From positions 1 to 20,354 of the forward strand of contig CAAELE010000040.1 of the NCBI GenBank assembly GCA_900756765.1: a stretch of DNA of 20,354 nt, written 5' to 3'. The stretch comes from an uncultured Collinsella sp. Lineage in GTDB: Bacteria > Actinomycetota > Coriobacteriia > Coriobacteriales > Coriobacteriaceae. Below, one piece after another: positions 7,117 to 13,782 of the stretch (position 1 is its first letter; every line of letters begins with the position of its first letter). The translations under genes were made by a program, and so were the position numbers. The notes below the pieces were generated by a model, which searched no databases, was not told the DNA's origin, and was given only the letters and a program-made list of their open reading frames with translations.

Positions 7117-8997
7117 CTAGGCAGCCTGAACAGCGGGCTGGTCCTCGTCGATAAAGAAGCGCTTGTACCACACCAGGAACACGAGCGGCGTATAGATCTT
7201 GCGCTGGAAATCGCCCTTGCCCGCAAAGTGCAGATCGAGCAGGTGCATGAGCTCGTCGGTATCGAAGAACTCGCTTGCCCACGGCGCGGTGAAGTACTCC
7301 TTGACATAGTCGTACCACTTTTGCTCGCGCAGCCAGTAGACAATCGGCACCGGGAAGCCCACCTTGGGACGGGTGGCCCACTCATCGGGCAGCGACTTGT
7401 TGGCAGCGTGGCGGAGTACCTGTTTGTTGCCGTTCTCGTTGATGCGGTAGCGGTCGGGAATGTGCTCGGCGAACTCCATGACTTTGCGGTCCAGGAAGGG
7501 CACGCGCAGCTCCAGCGAGTGCGCCATGCACATCTTGTCGGCCTTGAGCAGAATGTCGCCCGGGAGCCACATGTTCATGTCCAGGTACTGCTTCTTGACC
7601 AGCTCGGGCTGGCCCTTCACGCGTGCGTAGATGGGTGCAGCGAGCTCAAAGGCGCCGTCGCCGGTGTTGTACTCGGGCTTGAGTACGCCGTCGACCTCGC
7701 GCTCAGGCCATACCAAAGCCTGGCCCAAGAACGACTTCTCGGGGATCTCGGCACCCTTGACCAGGAAGTTATGGCCCTTGAAGTACGGCATATGCAGCGC
7801 CAGGTTACCGAGCGCGCGACGAATGGGCAACGGCACCATCTTTTTGTACTTGCGCACCGGAACCGTGTCCTCGTAGTAGGCGTAGCCGCCAAAGAGTTCG
7901 TCGGCGCCTTCGCCCGAAAGCACGACGGTGACGTCCTTGCGGGCCATCTCGGCTAGGAACCATAGCGGCACAGACGACAGGTTGGACTGCGGCTCGTCCA
8001 TGTGATACTGAATGTCCTCGAGTGCGCCAAAGAACTCGTCGGCGGTGATCATCTTGCGGACATTCTCGACGCCGAGCTTATCGGAAAGCTCCTTGGCGTA
8101 GTTGGTCTCGTTGAAGTTCTTGTAGTCGAAGCCCACCGAGAAGGTCTTGTCGGGCATGAGGCAAGCGGCGATGTAGCTGGAGTCGACGCCACCGGAGAGG
8201 AACGATGCGACCTTGACGTCGGCGATGCGATGGGCCTCGACGCTCTCGTGCACGACCTCGTCTAGCTCGTCGACGTACTCCTCGAACGGCTTCTCGACGG
8301 CAGAGTAATCGCAATCCCAGTAGCGCTCGATGTTCATCTTGCCGGTCGGGATGTCTACGGTGAAGTAATGCGCCGGCGGCAGCTTGTAGACACCCTCGAA
8401 GAAGGTCTCCTCGGTTGCCGAATACTGCAGCGTCATGTACGGACGCAGGGCCTTTTTGTTGACCGCCTTGTGGAAGTGCGGGTAGTCCAGGAAGCTCTTG
8501 ATCTCGGAGCCAAAGAGCACACCCGGCGCACCGTCGCCCGCATCGGCCATGGGATAGTAGTAGAGCGGCTTGATGCCAAAGATATCGCGGGCGCCAAAGA
8601 GCTTGTTCTTCTTCTTGTCCCAGATGACGAAGGCGTACATACCGCGCAGGCGATCGAGTACGGCCTCGCCCCACTCTTCGTAGCCGTGCAGGAGGCTCTC
8701 GGTGTCGGCGCCGCAGTGGAAGTTATAGCCCTTGGCCTCGAGCTCGGAACGGAGTTCTTGGAAGTTGTAGATCTCGCCGTTGAAGACAATGACGACGCTA
8801 CCGTCCTCGTTGGCCATGGGCTGAGCGCCAGCCTCGGTCAGGTCGAGGATCGACAGGCGGCGGAAGCCCAGGGCAACGCGGCCGTCGATAAACTGACCGC
8901 CCATGTCGGGACCGCGATGGACGATGCGGTCCATCATCTTGGTGAGCACCTCGGATTGGTTATCCGTCCCACCGACAAAACCGACAAAACCGCACAT
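7117..8997 (-). CDS. asnB: Asparagine synthetase, glutamine-hydrolysing (AsnB)
   Basis: AsnB makes asparagine from aspartate, ATP and glutamine in the cytosol. The 626-residue protein starts MCGFVGFVGG, so Cys2 is exposed as the glutaminase nucleophile after Met removal. HRGPD (27-31), RLSILDL (47-53) and FNGEIYN (72-78) complete the N-terminal class II amidotransferase domain. The synthetase domain has the pyrophosphate loop SGGVDSS (268-274) and LSGEGADELFGGY further on. AGGGGA stands six bases before the ATG at 8995-8997. It is flanked by its own terminator and by about 200 bp upstream, and appears monocistronic. The family also includes enzymes that amidate cell-wall or antibiotic precursors. 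Length and motifs fit ordinary asparagine synthesis, but placement beside murE leaves that possibility open. Confidence 0.92.
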   Translation of the reverse strand: MCGFVGFVGGTDNQSEVLTKMMDRIVHRGPDMGGQFIDGRVALGFRRLSILDLTEAGAQPMANEDGSVVIVFNGEIYNFQELRSELEAKGYNFHCGADTESLLHGYEEWGEAVLDRLRGMYAFVIWDKKKNKLFGARDIFGIKPLYYYPMADAGDGAPGVLFGSEIKSFLDYPHFHKAVNKKALRPYMTLQYSATEETFFEGVYKLPPAHYFTVDIPTGKMNIERYWDCDYSAVEKPFEEYVDELDEVVHESVEAHRIADVKVASFLSGGVDSSYIAACLMPDKTFSVGFDYKNFNETNYAKELSDKLGVENVRKMITADEFFGALEDIQYHMDEPQSNLSSVPLWFLAEMARKDVTVVLSGEGADELFGGYAYYEDTVPVRKYKKMVPLPIRRALGNLALHMPYFKGHNFLVKGAEIPEKSFLGQALVWPEREVDGVLKPEYNTGDGAFELAAPIYARVKGQPELVKKQYLDMNMWLPGDILLKADKMCMAHSLELRVPFLDRKVMEFAEHIPDRYRINENGNKQVLRHAANKSLPDEWATRPKVGFPVPIVYWLREQKWYDYVKEYFTAPWASEFFDTDELMHLLDLHFAGKGDFQRKIYTPLVFLVWYKRFFIDEDQPAVQAA

Positions 8998-9048
8998 ATA
9001 CTATCCCCTCTGCTGTTGCTGGGTATCAAATCGAATCAGTAGCTTTTG

Positions 9049-9054
9049 AGTATA
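9049..9054 (-). promoter_or_regulatory. Candidate -10 element for asnB
   Basis: TATACT on the minus strand (five of six consensus bases) lies about 50 bp before the asnB ATG. No convincing -35 is visible at 16-18 bp; TTCCGT stands at a 19-bp spacing. Treat it as a weak promoter call. Confidence 0.35.
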
Positions 9055-9109
9055 CCCGAGGGTGTAAAGAGGAACGGAATGTTCAGGCAATCTCAACTGA
9101 ATCAGCTCC

Positions 9110-9135
9110 GCGCCGACACGCGGCGCCGACACGCG
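9110..9135. repeat. Exact 13-bp tandem duplication upstream of asnB
   Basis: The 13-mer GCGCCGACACGCG occurs twice without a gap (9110-9122 and 9123-9135) between asnB and tRNA-Val, and is followed by CCGG. It may be replication slippage or a paired regulator site; nothing else in the sequence decides which. Confidence 0.7.
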
Positions 9136-9181
9136 CCGGTTACCTTTAATGGATATGAGGTGAATGGGGCGATTGTTTTGC

Positions 9182-9187
9182 TATACT
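9182..9187 (+). promoter_or_regulatory. -10 element of the tRNA-Val promoter
   Basis: TATACT lies 11 bp before the first base of the mature tRNA. The matching -35 region near 9160 (GTGAAT) is weak. Confidence 0.5.
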
Positions 9188-9197
9188 CTCTCCGCAC

Positions 9198-9273
9198 GGG
9201 CGATTGGCGCAACGGTTAGCGCAGGTGCTTTACACGCACAAGGCTGGGGGTTCGAATCCCTCATCGCCCACCA
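9198..9273 (+). tRNA. tRNA-Val (anticodon TAC)
   Basis: A full cloverleaf is visible. The acceptor stem GGGCGAT pairs with ATCGCCC, the D arm is GCGC/GCGC, the anticodon loop TTTACAC gives anticodon TAC (reads GTA and other GTN valine codons), the variable loop has five bases, and the T arm is GGGGG-TTCGAAT-CCCTC. The discriminator A and an encoded CCA (9271-9273) end the gene. Position 27-43 of the anticodon stem is a G-A mismatch; the remaining four pairs are good. It is the only intact plus-strand gene of the central region. Confidence 0.95.
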
Positions 9274-9424
9274 CTGAATTGGAAACGGTCCTCGCAAGAG
9301 GACCGTTTTTGTTTGGGCCCAGCGCATGGGATTCGAACCCGCAAGGGTGCGAAGCTGAGAAAACGCGAAGCGTTTTCCAGCGCAGCACGCGAGGGCCGTA
9401 GGCCCGAAGCGAAAGCGGGCGGCG
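9256..9424 (+). repeat. Repeat copy 1: tRNA-Val 3' end, terminator, palindrome-rich trailer
   Basis: First copy of a roughly 168-bp unit repeated at 9440-9609 with a fixed 184-bp offset, rising to 185 after one indel. It starts in the T arm of the functional tRNA, runs through the terminator and continues into a trailer beginning GGGCCCAGCGCATGGG. The trailer has three small palindromes: AAAACGC/GCGTTTT, GGGCC/GGCCC and CGCTTTCGCT-like. Read on the minus strand, the trailer contains GGGTTCGAATCCC, a tRNA T-arm look-alike. Open frames here are by-products of the repeat. Confidence 0.85.
9283..9312 (+). terminator. Intrinsic terminator of tRNA-Val
   Basis: A perfect 11-bp stem AAACGGTCCTC (9283-9293) / GAGGACCGTTT (9298-9308) with loop GCAA and a T-run starts ten bases after the tRNA. 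Confidence 0.9.
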
Positions 9425-9439
9425 TCAGCCGCACGCGAC

Positions 9440-9609
9440 ATCCCTCATCGCCCACCACTGATTTGATAGGCTCCCAGCAATGGGAGCCTTTCTTTTTTGG
9501 GCCCAGTGCATGGGATTCGAACCCGCAAGGGTGCGGAGCTGAGGAAACGCGCAAGCGTTTTCCAGCGCAGCACGCGAGGGCCGCAGGCCCGAAGCGGAAG
9601 CGGGCGGCG
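9440..9609 (+). repeat. Repeat copy 2: orphan tRNA-Val 3' end plus trailer
   Basis: The first 22 bases repeat the last 18 bases of tRNA-Val, including CCA, and the four bases after it without a mismatch. There is no tRNA body upstream, so this is an orphan tRNA end. A terminator at the same relative place follows, but its stem sequence differs from copy 1. The GGGCCCAG...GCGGGCGGCG trailer then matches copy 1 with few substitutions and one indel. The pattern resembles an attachment-site remnant. Confidence 0.85.
9469..9498 (+). terminator. Second terminator within repeat copy 2
   Basis: Stem GGCTCCCA (9469-9476) / TGGGAGCC (9481-9488) with loop GCAA and TTTCTTTTTT. It is a good intrinsic terminator although no gene precedes it directly, which supports the view that a tRNA or other gene once ended here. 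Confidence 0.8.
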
Positions 9610-9630
9610 AAATGGACCCTTGGCGAATAC

Positions 9631-9854
9631 CCGTGTGCAAAAAATGCCAAATATGAGTACTGCTACCTTTTTGATGGCAGCGTTTTCGAAGTCATAAAAG
9701 GCAAATCCGACATTAGAACGACGATCAATAGTCCAGTTAAGCCAATTTACTAACTACAAAACTGGACATATGTGGCCCGACTCGTCTAAAAACGCCTATT
9801 TTATATGTTACGAGGTTAGTGCCAGTACTCATATTTGCCACTTTTTGCACACGG
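9631..9854. mobile_element. MITE-like element with 32-bp terminal inverted repeats
   Basis: The left end 9631-9662 starts CCGTGTGCAAAAAATGCC and ends GAGTACTG. The right end 9823-9854, reverse-complemented, starts CCGTGTGCAAAAAGTGGC and also ends GAGTACTG; 30 of 32 positions agree. The 224-bp interior is much more AT-rich than the surroundings, has no credible gene, and holds a central inverted pair GTCCAGTT (9731-9738) / AACTGGAC (9760-9767). Size, long terminal repeats and lack of coding capacity fit a miniature inverted-repeat element or a large cruciform. I see no clear target-site duplication. Confidence 0.65.
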
Positions 9855-9880
9855 CCCATCCCAGCCATGGTAAATCGATA

Positions 9881-9946
9881 GCAAAACGGGTTCCGGACCG
9901 CTGAATCGTGCCGCATATGGCACGTCCGCAGTCCAGAACCCGTTCC
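9881..9946 (-). terminator. Terminator of the arginine operon
   Basis: Minus-strand AACGGGTTC (9936-9944) pairs with GAACCCGTT (9885-9893). Several further pairs extend inward to an apical CGTGCC/GGCACG stem (9907-9912/9919-9924). The stem is followed by TTTTGC. It starts about 24 bp after the argD stop. Confidence 0.8.
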
Positions 9947-9967
9947 AAATTAAGTTATTGCGCCGTG

Positions 9968-11251
9968 TTAGCCCAAAACACCCGCCAGGATCTCGATCAG
10001 GCTGTCCACGTCGGCTTCCTCGCAGACAAGTGGTGGCAGGAAACGCAGCGTGTGGGCACCAGTAGCGTTAATCACAGCGCCGGCGGCAAGCGCGCGGGCA
10101 ACAATATCATGCGCATCGCCCGCAGCGTCATCCAAGTCGCAGCCGAGCATCAAGCCACGACCGCGCACCTCGGTAACATGCGGAAGCTTGGCCAGCGCCT
10201 GCTCCATATAAGCACCCACCTTGGCAGCATGCTCGGCATAATCGCCGCGCACGAGCGCGGAGAGCGTCGCGGCGCACGCCGCGACAGCCAAGCAGCTACC
10301 GCCAAAGGTCGAGCCGTGGTCGCCCGGCTTAAACACGTCGGCGATCTCCTTCTTTGCCACCACGGCACCCATGGGCACGCCATCGGCAATGCCCTTGGCA
10401 AGGCTCATAATGTCGGGTTCCACGCCATAGGTCTGGAATGCAAACGGCTTGCCGGAGCGGAAGATGCCACACTGGACTTCGTCGGCGATAAGAACGGCGC
10501 CTGCCTCGTGTGCCAAGTCACGCGCCGCCGCCATAAACTCCTCGGTCATGGGGTGCACACCGCTCTCGCCCTGAATCGGCTCGAGCATGACAGCGCAGAC
10601 CTCGCTTCCCAGCTGCTTAAAGATCGAACGCAGTTCGTCGACATCGTTGGGCGAGCAGGCCACAAAGCCACCCGGCAGCGGACGGAAGCTGTCCTGTAGC
10701 CAATCCTGCATGGTGGCGGCAATGGTCTCGAGCGTACGGCCGTGGAAGCCGCCGCGCATGCATACGATGGTGTTGCCGCCGTTACCAGCACGCTTGGCGT
10801 ACAGACGTGCGAGCTTCATCGAGCCCTCGTTAGCTTCGGCACCAGAATTGGCAAAGAACGTCTCCCACACCTGCTCGTCCGCAGCCGGGGCACCGAGCGC
10901 AGCGGCCGTGGTCTCATCGCCGGCGGCAATGGCATCGGCCAGCACGCACGCACCATCTACGTCGTCGTTGGCAAGCTTGGACAGCAGCGCCGCGACCTGT
11001 CCGCGCTGCTCGATGTAGAAGTAATTGGAGACATGCATGAGCTTTTTGGTCTGCGCCTCGAGCGCCGAGAGCACTGCAGGGTTGCCGTGGCCAAGGCTGC
11101 ACACACCGATACCGGCAAGAAAGTCAAGATACTCACGGCCGTCATCACCGGTGAGCTTCATGCCGTGGCCTTCGACAAACTCTACCGGAGAGCGACCAAA
11201 GGTATGCATAACGTAATGGGATTCGAGCGATTGTTGAGTTGCAAGTGACAT
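9968..11251 (-). CDS. argD: Acetylornithine aminotransferase
   Basis: ArgD is a PLP-dependent class III aminotransferase converting N-acetylglutamate semialdehyde and glutamate to N-acetylornithine. Motifs in the 427 residues: FLAGIGVCSLGHGNP (44-58), FFANSGAEANEGSMKLAR (132-149), GGFHGRT (167-173), LEPIQGESG (223-231), LIADEVQCG with PLP-contacting Asp257, and SLAKG with the Schiff-base Lys286. Compared with the usual 380-400 residues, about 30 extra residues rich in Ala and acidic residues lie at 96-126, just before FFANSGAEAN. The ATG at 11249-11251 has AAAGG upstream. It is the last gene of argCJBD, 69 bp after argB, and is followed by a terminator. Confidence 0.94.
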   Translation of the reverse strand: MSLATQQSLESHYVMHTFGRSPVEFVEGHGMKLTGDDGREYLDFLAGIGVCSLGHGNPAVLSALEAQTKKLMHVSNYFYIEQRGQVAALLSKLANDDVDGACVLADAIAAGDETTAAALGAPAADEQVWETFFANSGAEANEGSMKLARLYAKRAGNGGNTIVCMRGGFHGRTLETIAATMQDWLQDSFRPLPGGFVACSPNDVDELRSIFKQLGSEVCAVMLEPIQGESGVHPMTEEFMAAARDLAHEAGAVLIADEVQCGIFRSGKPFAFQTYGVEPDIMSLAKGIADGVPMGAVVAKKEIADVFKPGDHGSTFGGSCLAVAACAATLSALVRGDYAEHAAKVGAYMEQALAKLPHVTEVRGRGLMLGCDLDDAAGDAHDIVARALAAGAVINATGAHTLRFLPPLVCEEADVDSLIEILAGVLG

Positions 11252-11320
11252 GGGATGCCTTTCGTTGGGCGCCGTACGGCGCAGGGCTATGGGTGCAGGG
11301 ACGCGACGACCGCGGGTCAG

Positions 11321-12301
11321 CTAGACCGTCTGGAGCTTTTCGACCTCGTCAAGGTTCTCGGTCAGGCGCGCGGCAAACGTCGAAAGCGGGTGCGGATGCG
11401 TATCGAACTCGTAGGCCGTCTCGGTGGAGTGAATCACGGTACCGACGCCAGCATCGGTCAGCAGCTCCAGCAGCAGCGAGTGCGGCGTCGTGCCGTTGAT
11501 GATGTGGGCTCGGAACACGCCAGCGGTAAGCGCATCGACGGCGGCGCGCAGCTTGGGGATCATGCCCTTGTCGACCTCGCCGCCGTAGAGCATCTCATTG
11601 ACCTCGTCGAGCGTCAGGTTGGAGATAAGCGAATCCTTGTCGCTAAAATCCTTGTACAGACCGTCGACGTCGGTCAAGAAGATCGCCTTGTGCGCATGAA
11701 GCGCCGCCGCGACGGCGCCGGCGGCGGTGTCGGCATTGATGTTGAAGAAACCGCCGTCCTCCCCCGCCGCGACGGTAGCGATGACGGGGATGTACTCGCT
11801 ATCGAGCAGGCGCTCGATATAGTCGGTGTTGACGTGCGTCACTTTGCCCACGCGGCCGAGTTCTGGGTCGAGTGGCTCGGCGATTAGGGTACCGGCGTCG
11901 CTGCCGGACACGCCCACGGCCAGGTTGCCGTGGTGGTTGAGCGCCGCGACCAGCTCCTGATTGACCTTGCCGCCCAGTACCTCGCGCACAATATCCATGG
12001 TGGCAGGCGTAGTCACGCGCTGGCCGTTCTTAAACTCGACGGGGATGTCGTAGTGGCTGAGCGCCTCGTTGATGGCCTTGCCGCCACCGTGCACGATAAC
12101 AGGGCGCATGCCGATAATCTTGAGCAGGACGATGTCGCTCATCACGTCACGACGCAGCTGCTCGTCGACCATGGCGGCACCGCCGTACTTGATAACGACC
12201 GTCTTACCGGTCAGGTTCTTAATCCACGGCAGCGCCTCGAACAGCAGCTGCGCGGTAACTTCGTTGGATTCGCTCGAGCGACAATCGCGTGCGAACTTCA
12301 T
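11321..12301 (-). CDS. argB: N-acetylglutamate kinase
   Basis: ArgB phosphorylates N-acetylglutamate, the usual arginine-feedback step. The 326-residue protein has KYGGAAM with Lys38 (37-44), VIVHGGGKAIN (68-78), KNGQRVTT (91-98), the NINADTAAGAVA substrate/ATP motif and GMIPKL near the end. An N-terminal helix before the kinase core (about 12-30, VTAQLLFEALPWIKNL) is the kind seen in arginine-sensitive hexameric enzymes, so feedback inhibition by arginine is likely. I start at the ATG at 12299-12301, which has GAGG six bases upstream. A longer frame up to 12373 adds 24 basic residues without a ribosome binding site and is rejected. It lies 81 bp after argJ in the same operon. Confidence 0.94.
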   Translation of the reverse strand: MKFARDCRSSESNEVTAQLLFEALPWIKNLTGKTVVIKYGGAAMVDEQLRRDVMSDIVLLKIIGMRPVIVHGGGKAINEALSHYDIPVEFKNGQRVTTPATMDIVREVLGGKVNQELVAALNHHGNLAVGVSGSDAGTLIAEPLDPELGRVGKVTHVNTDYIERLLDSEYIPVIATVAAGEDGGFFNINADTAAGAVAAALHAHKAIFLTDVDGLYKDFSDKDSLISNLTLDEVNEMLYGGEVDKGMIPKLRAAVDALTAGVFRAHIINGTTPHSLLLELLTDAGVGTVIHSTETAYEFDTHPHPLSTFAARLTENLDEVEKLQTV

Positions 12302-12382
12302 AGTCTGCCTCGTCTTTCGTGTAGCTATCGCGCCGTACCTCGTTGCCCGCGATTGCAGCGGGACGCGCGGCACATCGGGAGT

Positions 12383-13648
12383 CTAGGAACGGTAGTCGCC
12401 GTTAATGGAGATGTACTCGTGCGTGAGGTCGCAAGTCCACACGGTGGTCGCCGCGTCCCCCGCGCCCAGGTCTGCCGAGATCACAATCTCGGGCGCCTCA
12501 AAGCGACGCAGCGCCTCGTCCTCGTCAAAGGGAACGGTCAGGCCATCACGGCAGACGGGCATGCCCATCATATCGATGGACACATCTTCTTGGTTAAACT
12601 GCACGCCGCACTTGCCAAGCGCCATGGCAACGCGGCCCCAGTTGCAGTCGTGGCCGGCGATGCAGGTCTTGACGAGCGGCGAGTTGGCGACAGCACGGGC
12701 GGCGATATCGGCCTCCTCGTCGTTCACGGCGCCGGTGGCGTTAACTGTCACGAGCTTGGATGCGCCCTCGCCATCTGCGGCGATGTTACGCGCCAGGCTC
12801 TCGCACACCTCATGCACGGCAAAGGCCAGCTCGTCGAAGGCATCGGAGCCCTCGACAATAGGCTCGGCATCTGCGGCAGCGCCGGAAGCAAGCATGATGC
12901 AGGTGTCGTTGGTCGAAGTATCGGAGTCGACCGTTACCTTATTAAAGGTCTGCTTGACGGTTGAGAGCAACAGGGCGTGGAGCGCCGACGGCTCGACGGG
13001 GGCATCGGTAGTGATGACCGCGATCATGGTTGCCATGTTGGGCATGATCATGCCCGAGCCCTTGCACATACCGCCCACCGTATAGGCATTGCCTGCGTGC
13101 CCCGCGGCCTCGCTGCGGTAACACACGGCATACTCCTTGGAATGTGTGTCGGTCGTCATGATGGCGCGAGCGGCATCGGCGCCACCGTGGGCGGAGAGCG
13201 CCTCGTAGGCGGCAGGAACGGCAGTCTCAAACGTGTCGATCGGCAGAATCTGACCAATTACGCCCGTGGAGGCGACCAGAATCTGCTGGGGCTCGCAGCC
13301 GATGACCTGCGAGGCGATGTTGCAGGTCTCGCGCGCGCAGGCAAGACCGGTCTCACCCGTGGCGGCGTTGGCATTGCCAGAGTTGACCGAAACGCCGGCA
13401 ATGACGCCGTAGCCCTTGTGGGCGCCGCCCAGGTTGGCGCGGCTCACCTGCACGGGCGCCGCACAAAAGCGGTTAGTCGTAAACACGCCAGCCCCGGGAC
13501 AGGGCTTATCGGGCACGACGAGTGCGTAATCCAGGCGCTCGGGATTCTTGCGGAATCCGGCATGGATGCCCGCCGCCTTAAAGCCGGCTGCCGCCGTTAC
13601 GCCGCCCTCTACGGCATGAATCTTGATATCGAACTGCTCTGCATTCAT
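12383..13648 (-). CDS. argJ: Bifunctional ornithine acetyltransferase / N-acetylglutamate synthase
   Basis: ArgJ transfers the acetyl group from N-acetylornithine to glutamate, recycling acetyl groups, and may also use acetyl-CoA. The 421-residue precursor cuts itself before a threonine: the NMATMIAVITTDA motif places this at Ala206/Thr207, giving alpha and beta chains of expected size. Other family marks are GVFTTNRFCAAPV (54-66), NSGNANAATG (89-98), ASTGVIGQILP (126-136) and the C-terminal SINGDYRS ending. AAGGAG lies 11 bases before the ATG at 13646-13648. Between it and argC is a 134-bp gap holding a strong terminator-like hairpin. Presence of argJ together with argC, B and D indicates the cyclic acetyl pathway. 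Confidence 0.95.
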   Translation of the reverse strand: MNAEQFDIKIHAVEGGVTAAAGFKAAGIHAGFRKNPERLDYALVVPDKPCPGAGVFTTNRFCAAPVQVSRANLGGAHKGYGVIAGVSVNSGNANAATGETGLACARETCNIASQVIGCEPQQILVASTGVIGQILPIDTFETAVPAAYEALSAHGGADAARAIMTTDTHSKEYAVCYRSEAAGHAGNAYTVGGMCKGSGMIMPNMATMIAVITTDAPVEPSALHALLLSTVKQTFNKVTVDSDTSTNDTCIMLASGAAADAEPIVEGSDAFDELAFAVHEVCESLARNIAADGEGASKLVTVNATGAVNDEEADIAARAVANSPLVKTCIAGHDCNWGRVAMALGKCGVQFNQEDVSIDMMGMPVCRDGLTVPFDEDEALRRFEAPEIVISADLGAGDAATTVWTCDLTHEYISINGDYRS

Positions 13649-13671
13649 CGTCTTTATGACTCCTTATGTCA

Positions 13672-13753
13672 AACAAAAAAGGGGCATCGGTTGGTGCGCC
13701 CTGCCAGCCACAATCAGGAGACCAGCTTAAGAGTGGCGCCCCACCCGATGCCC
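13672..13753 (-). terminator. Terminator-like hairpin between argC and argJ
   Basis: On the minus strand GGGCATCGGGTGGGGCGCC (13735-13753) pairs with GGCGCACCAACCGATGCCC (13682-13700), leaving two G-A mismatches and a 34-base loop. It runs straight into CTTTTTTGTTT. This is a full intrinsic-terminator shape inside the arg operon, 30 bp after argC and about 30 bp before argJ. It may set a lower level of argJBD or act as an attenuator. Confidence 0.75.
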
Positions 13754-13782
13754 GACTACCAAATCGTTAACAATCGAATGTG

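Noticed and set aside
9256..9609. CRISPR array or phage attachment with integrase
   Set aside because: There are only two long copies without unique short spacers, and no integrase or cas gene is in the window; the att-remnant idea is kept only as a hypothesis.
9261..9650. Open frames on both strands over the tRNA-Val trailer that look like repeated peptides
   Set aside because: They are produced by the two copies of the GC-rich tRNA trailer repeat, have no ribosome binding site, and the similar peptides simply reflect the DNA repeat. They are common false genes beside tRNAs.
11255..11887. Long plus-strand frames opposite argB, argJ, murE and other minus-strand genes
   Set aside because: High GC makes long antisense frames common. 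None shows a family motif or a ribosome binding site, whereas the minus-strand genes are unambiguous.
12302..12373. A 24-residue N-terminal extension of ArgB
   Set aside because: There is no ribosome binding site at 12373, while GAGG is well placed before the ATG at 12299-12301, and the extra residues have no family similarity.
13672..13753. Possibility of a T-box or amino-acid riboswitch between argC and argJ
   Set aside because: No T-box sequence (UGGNACCGCG-type) or recognisable aptamer blocks are present; only the single long hairpin with a T-run is seen.
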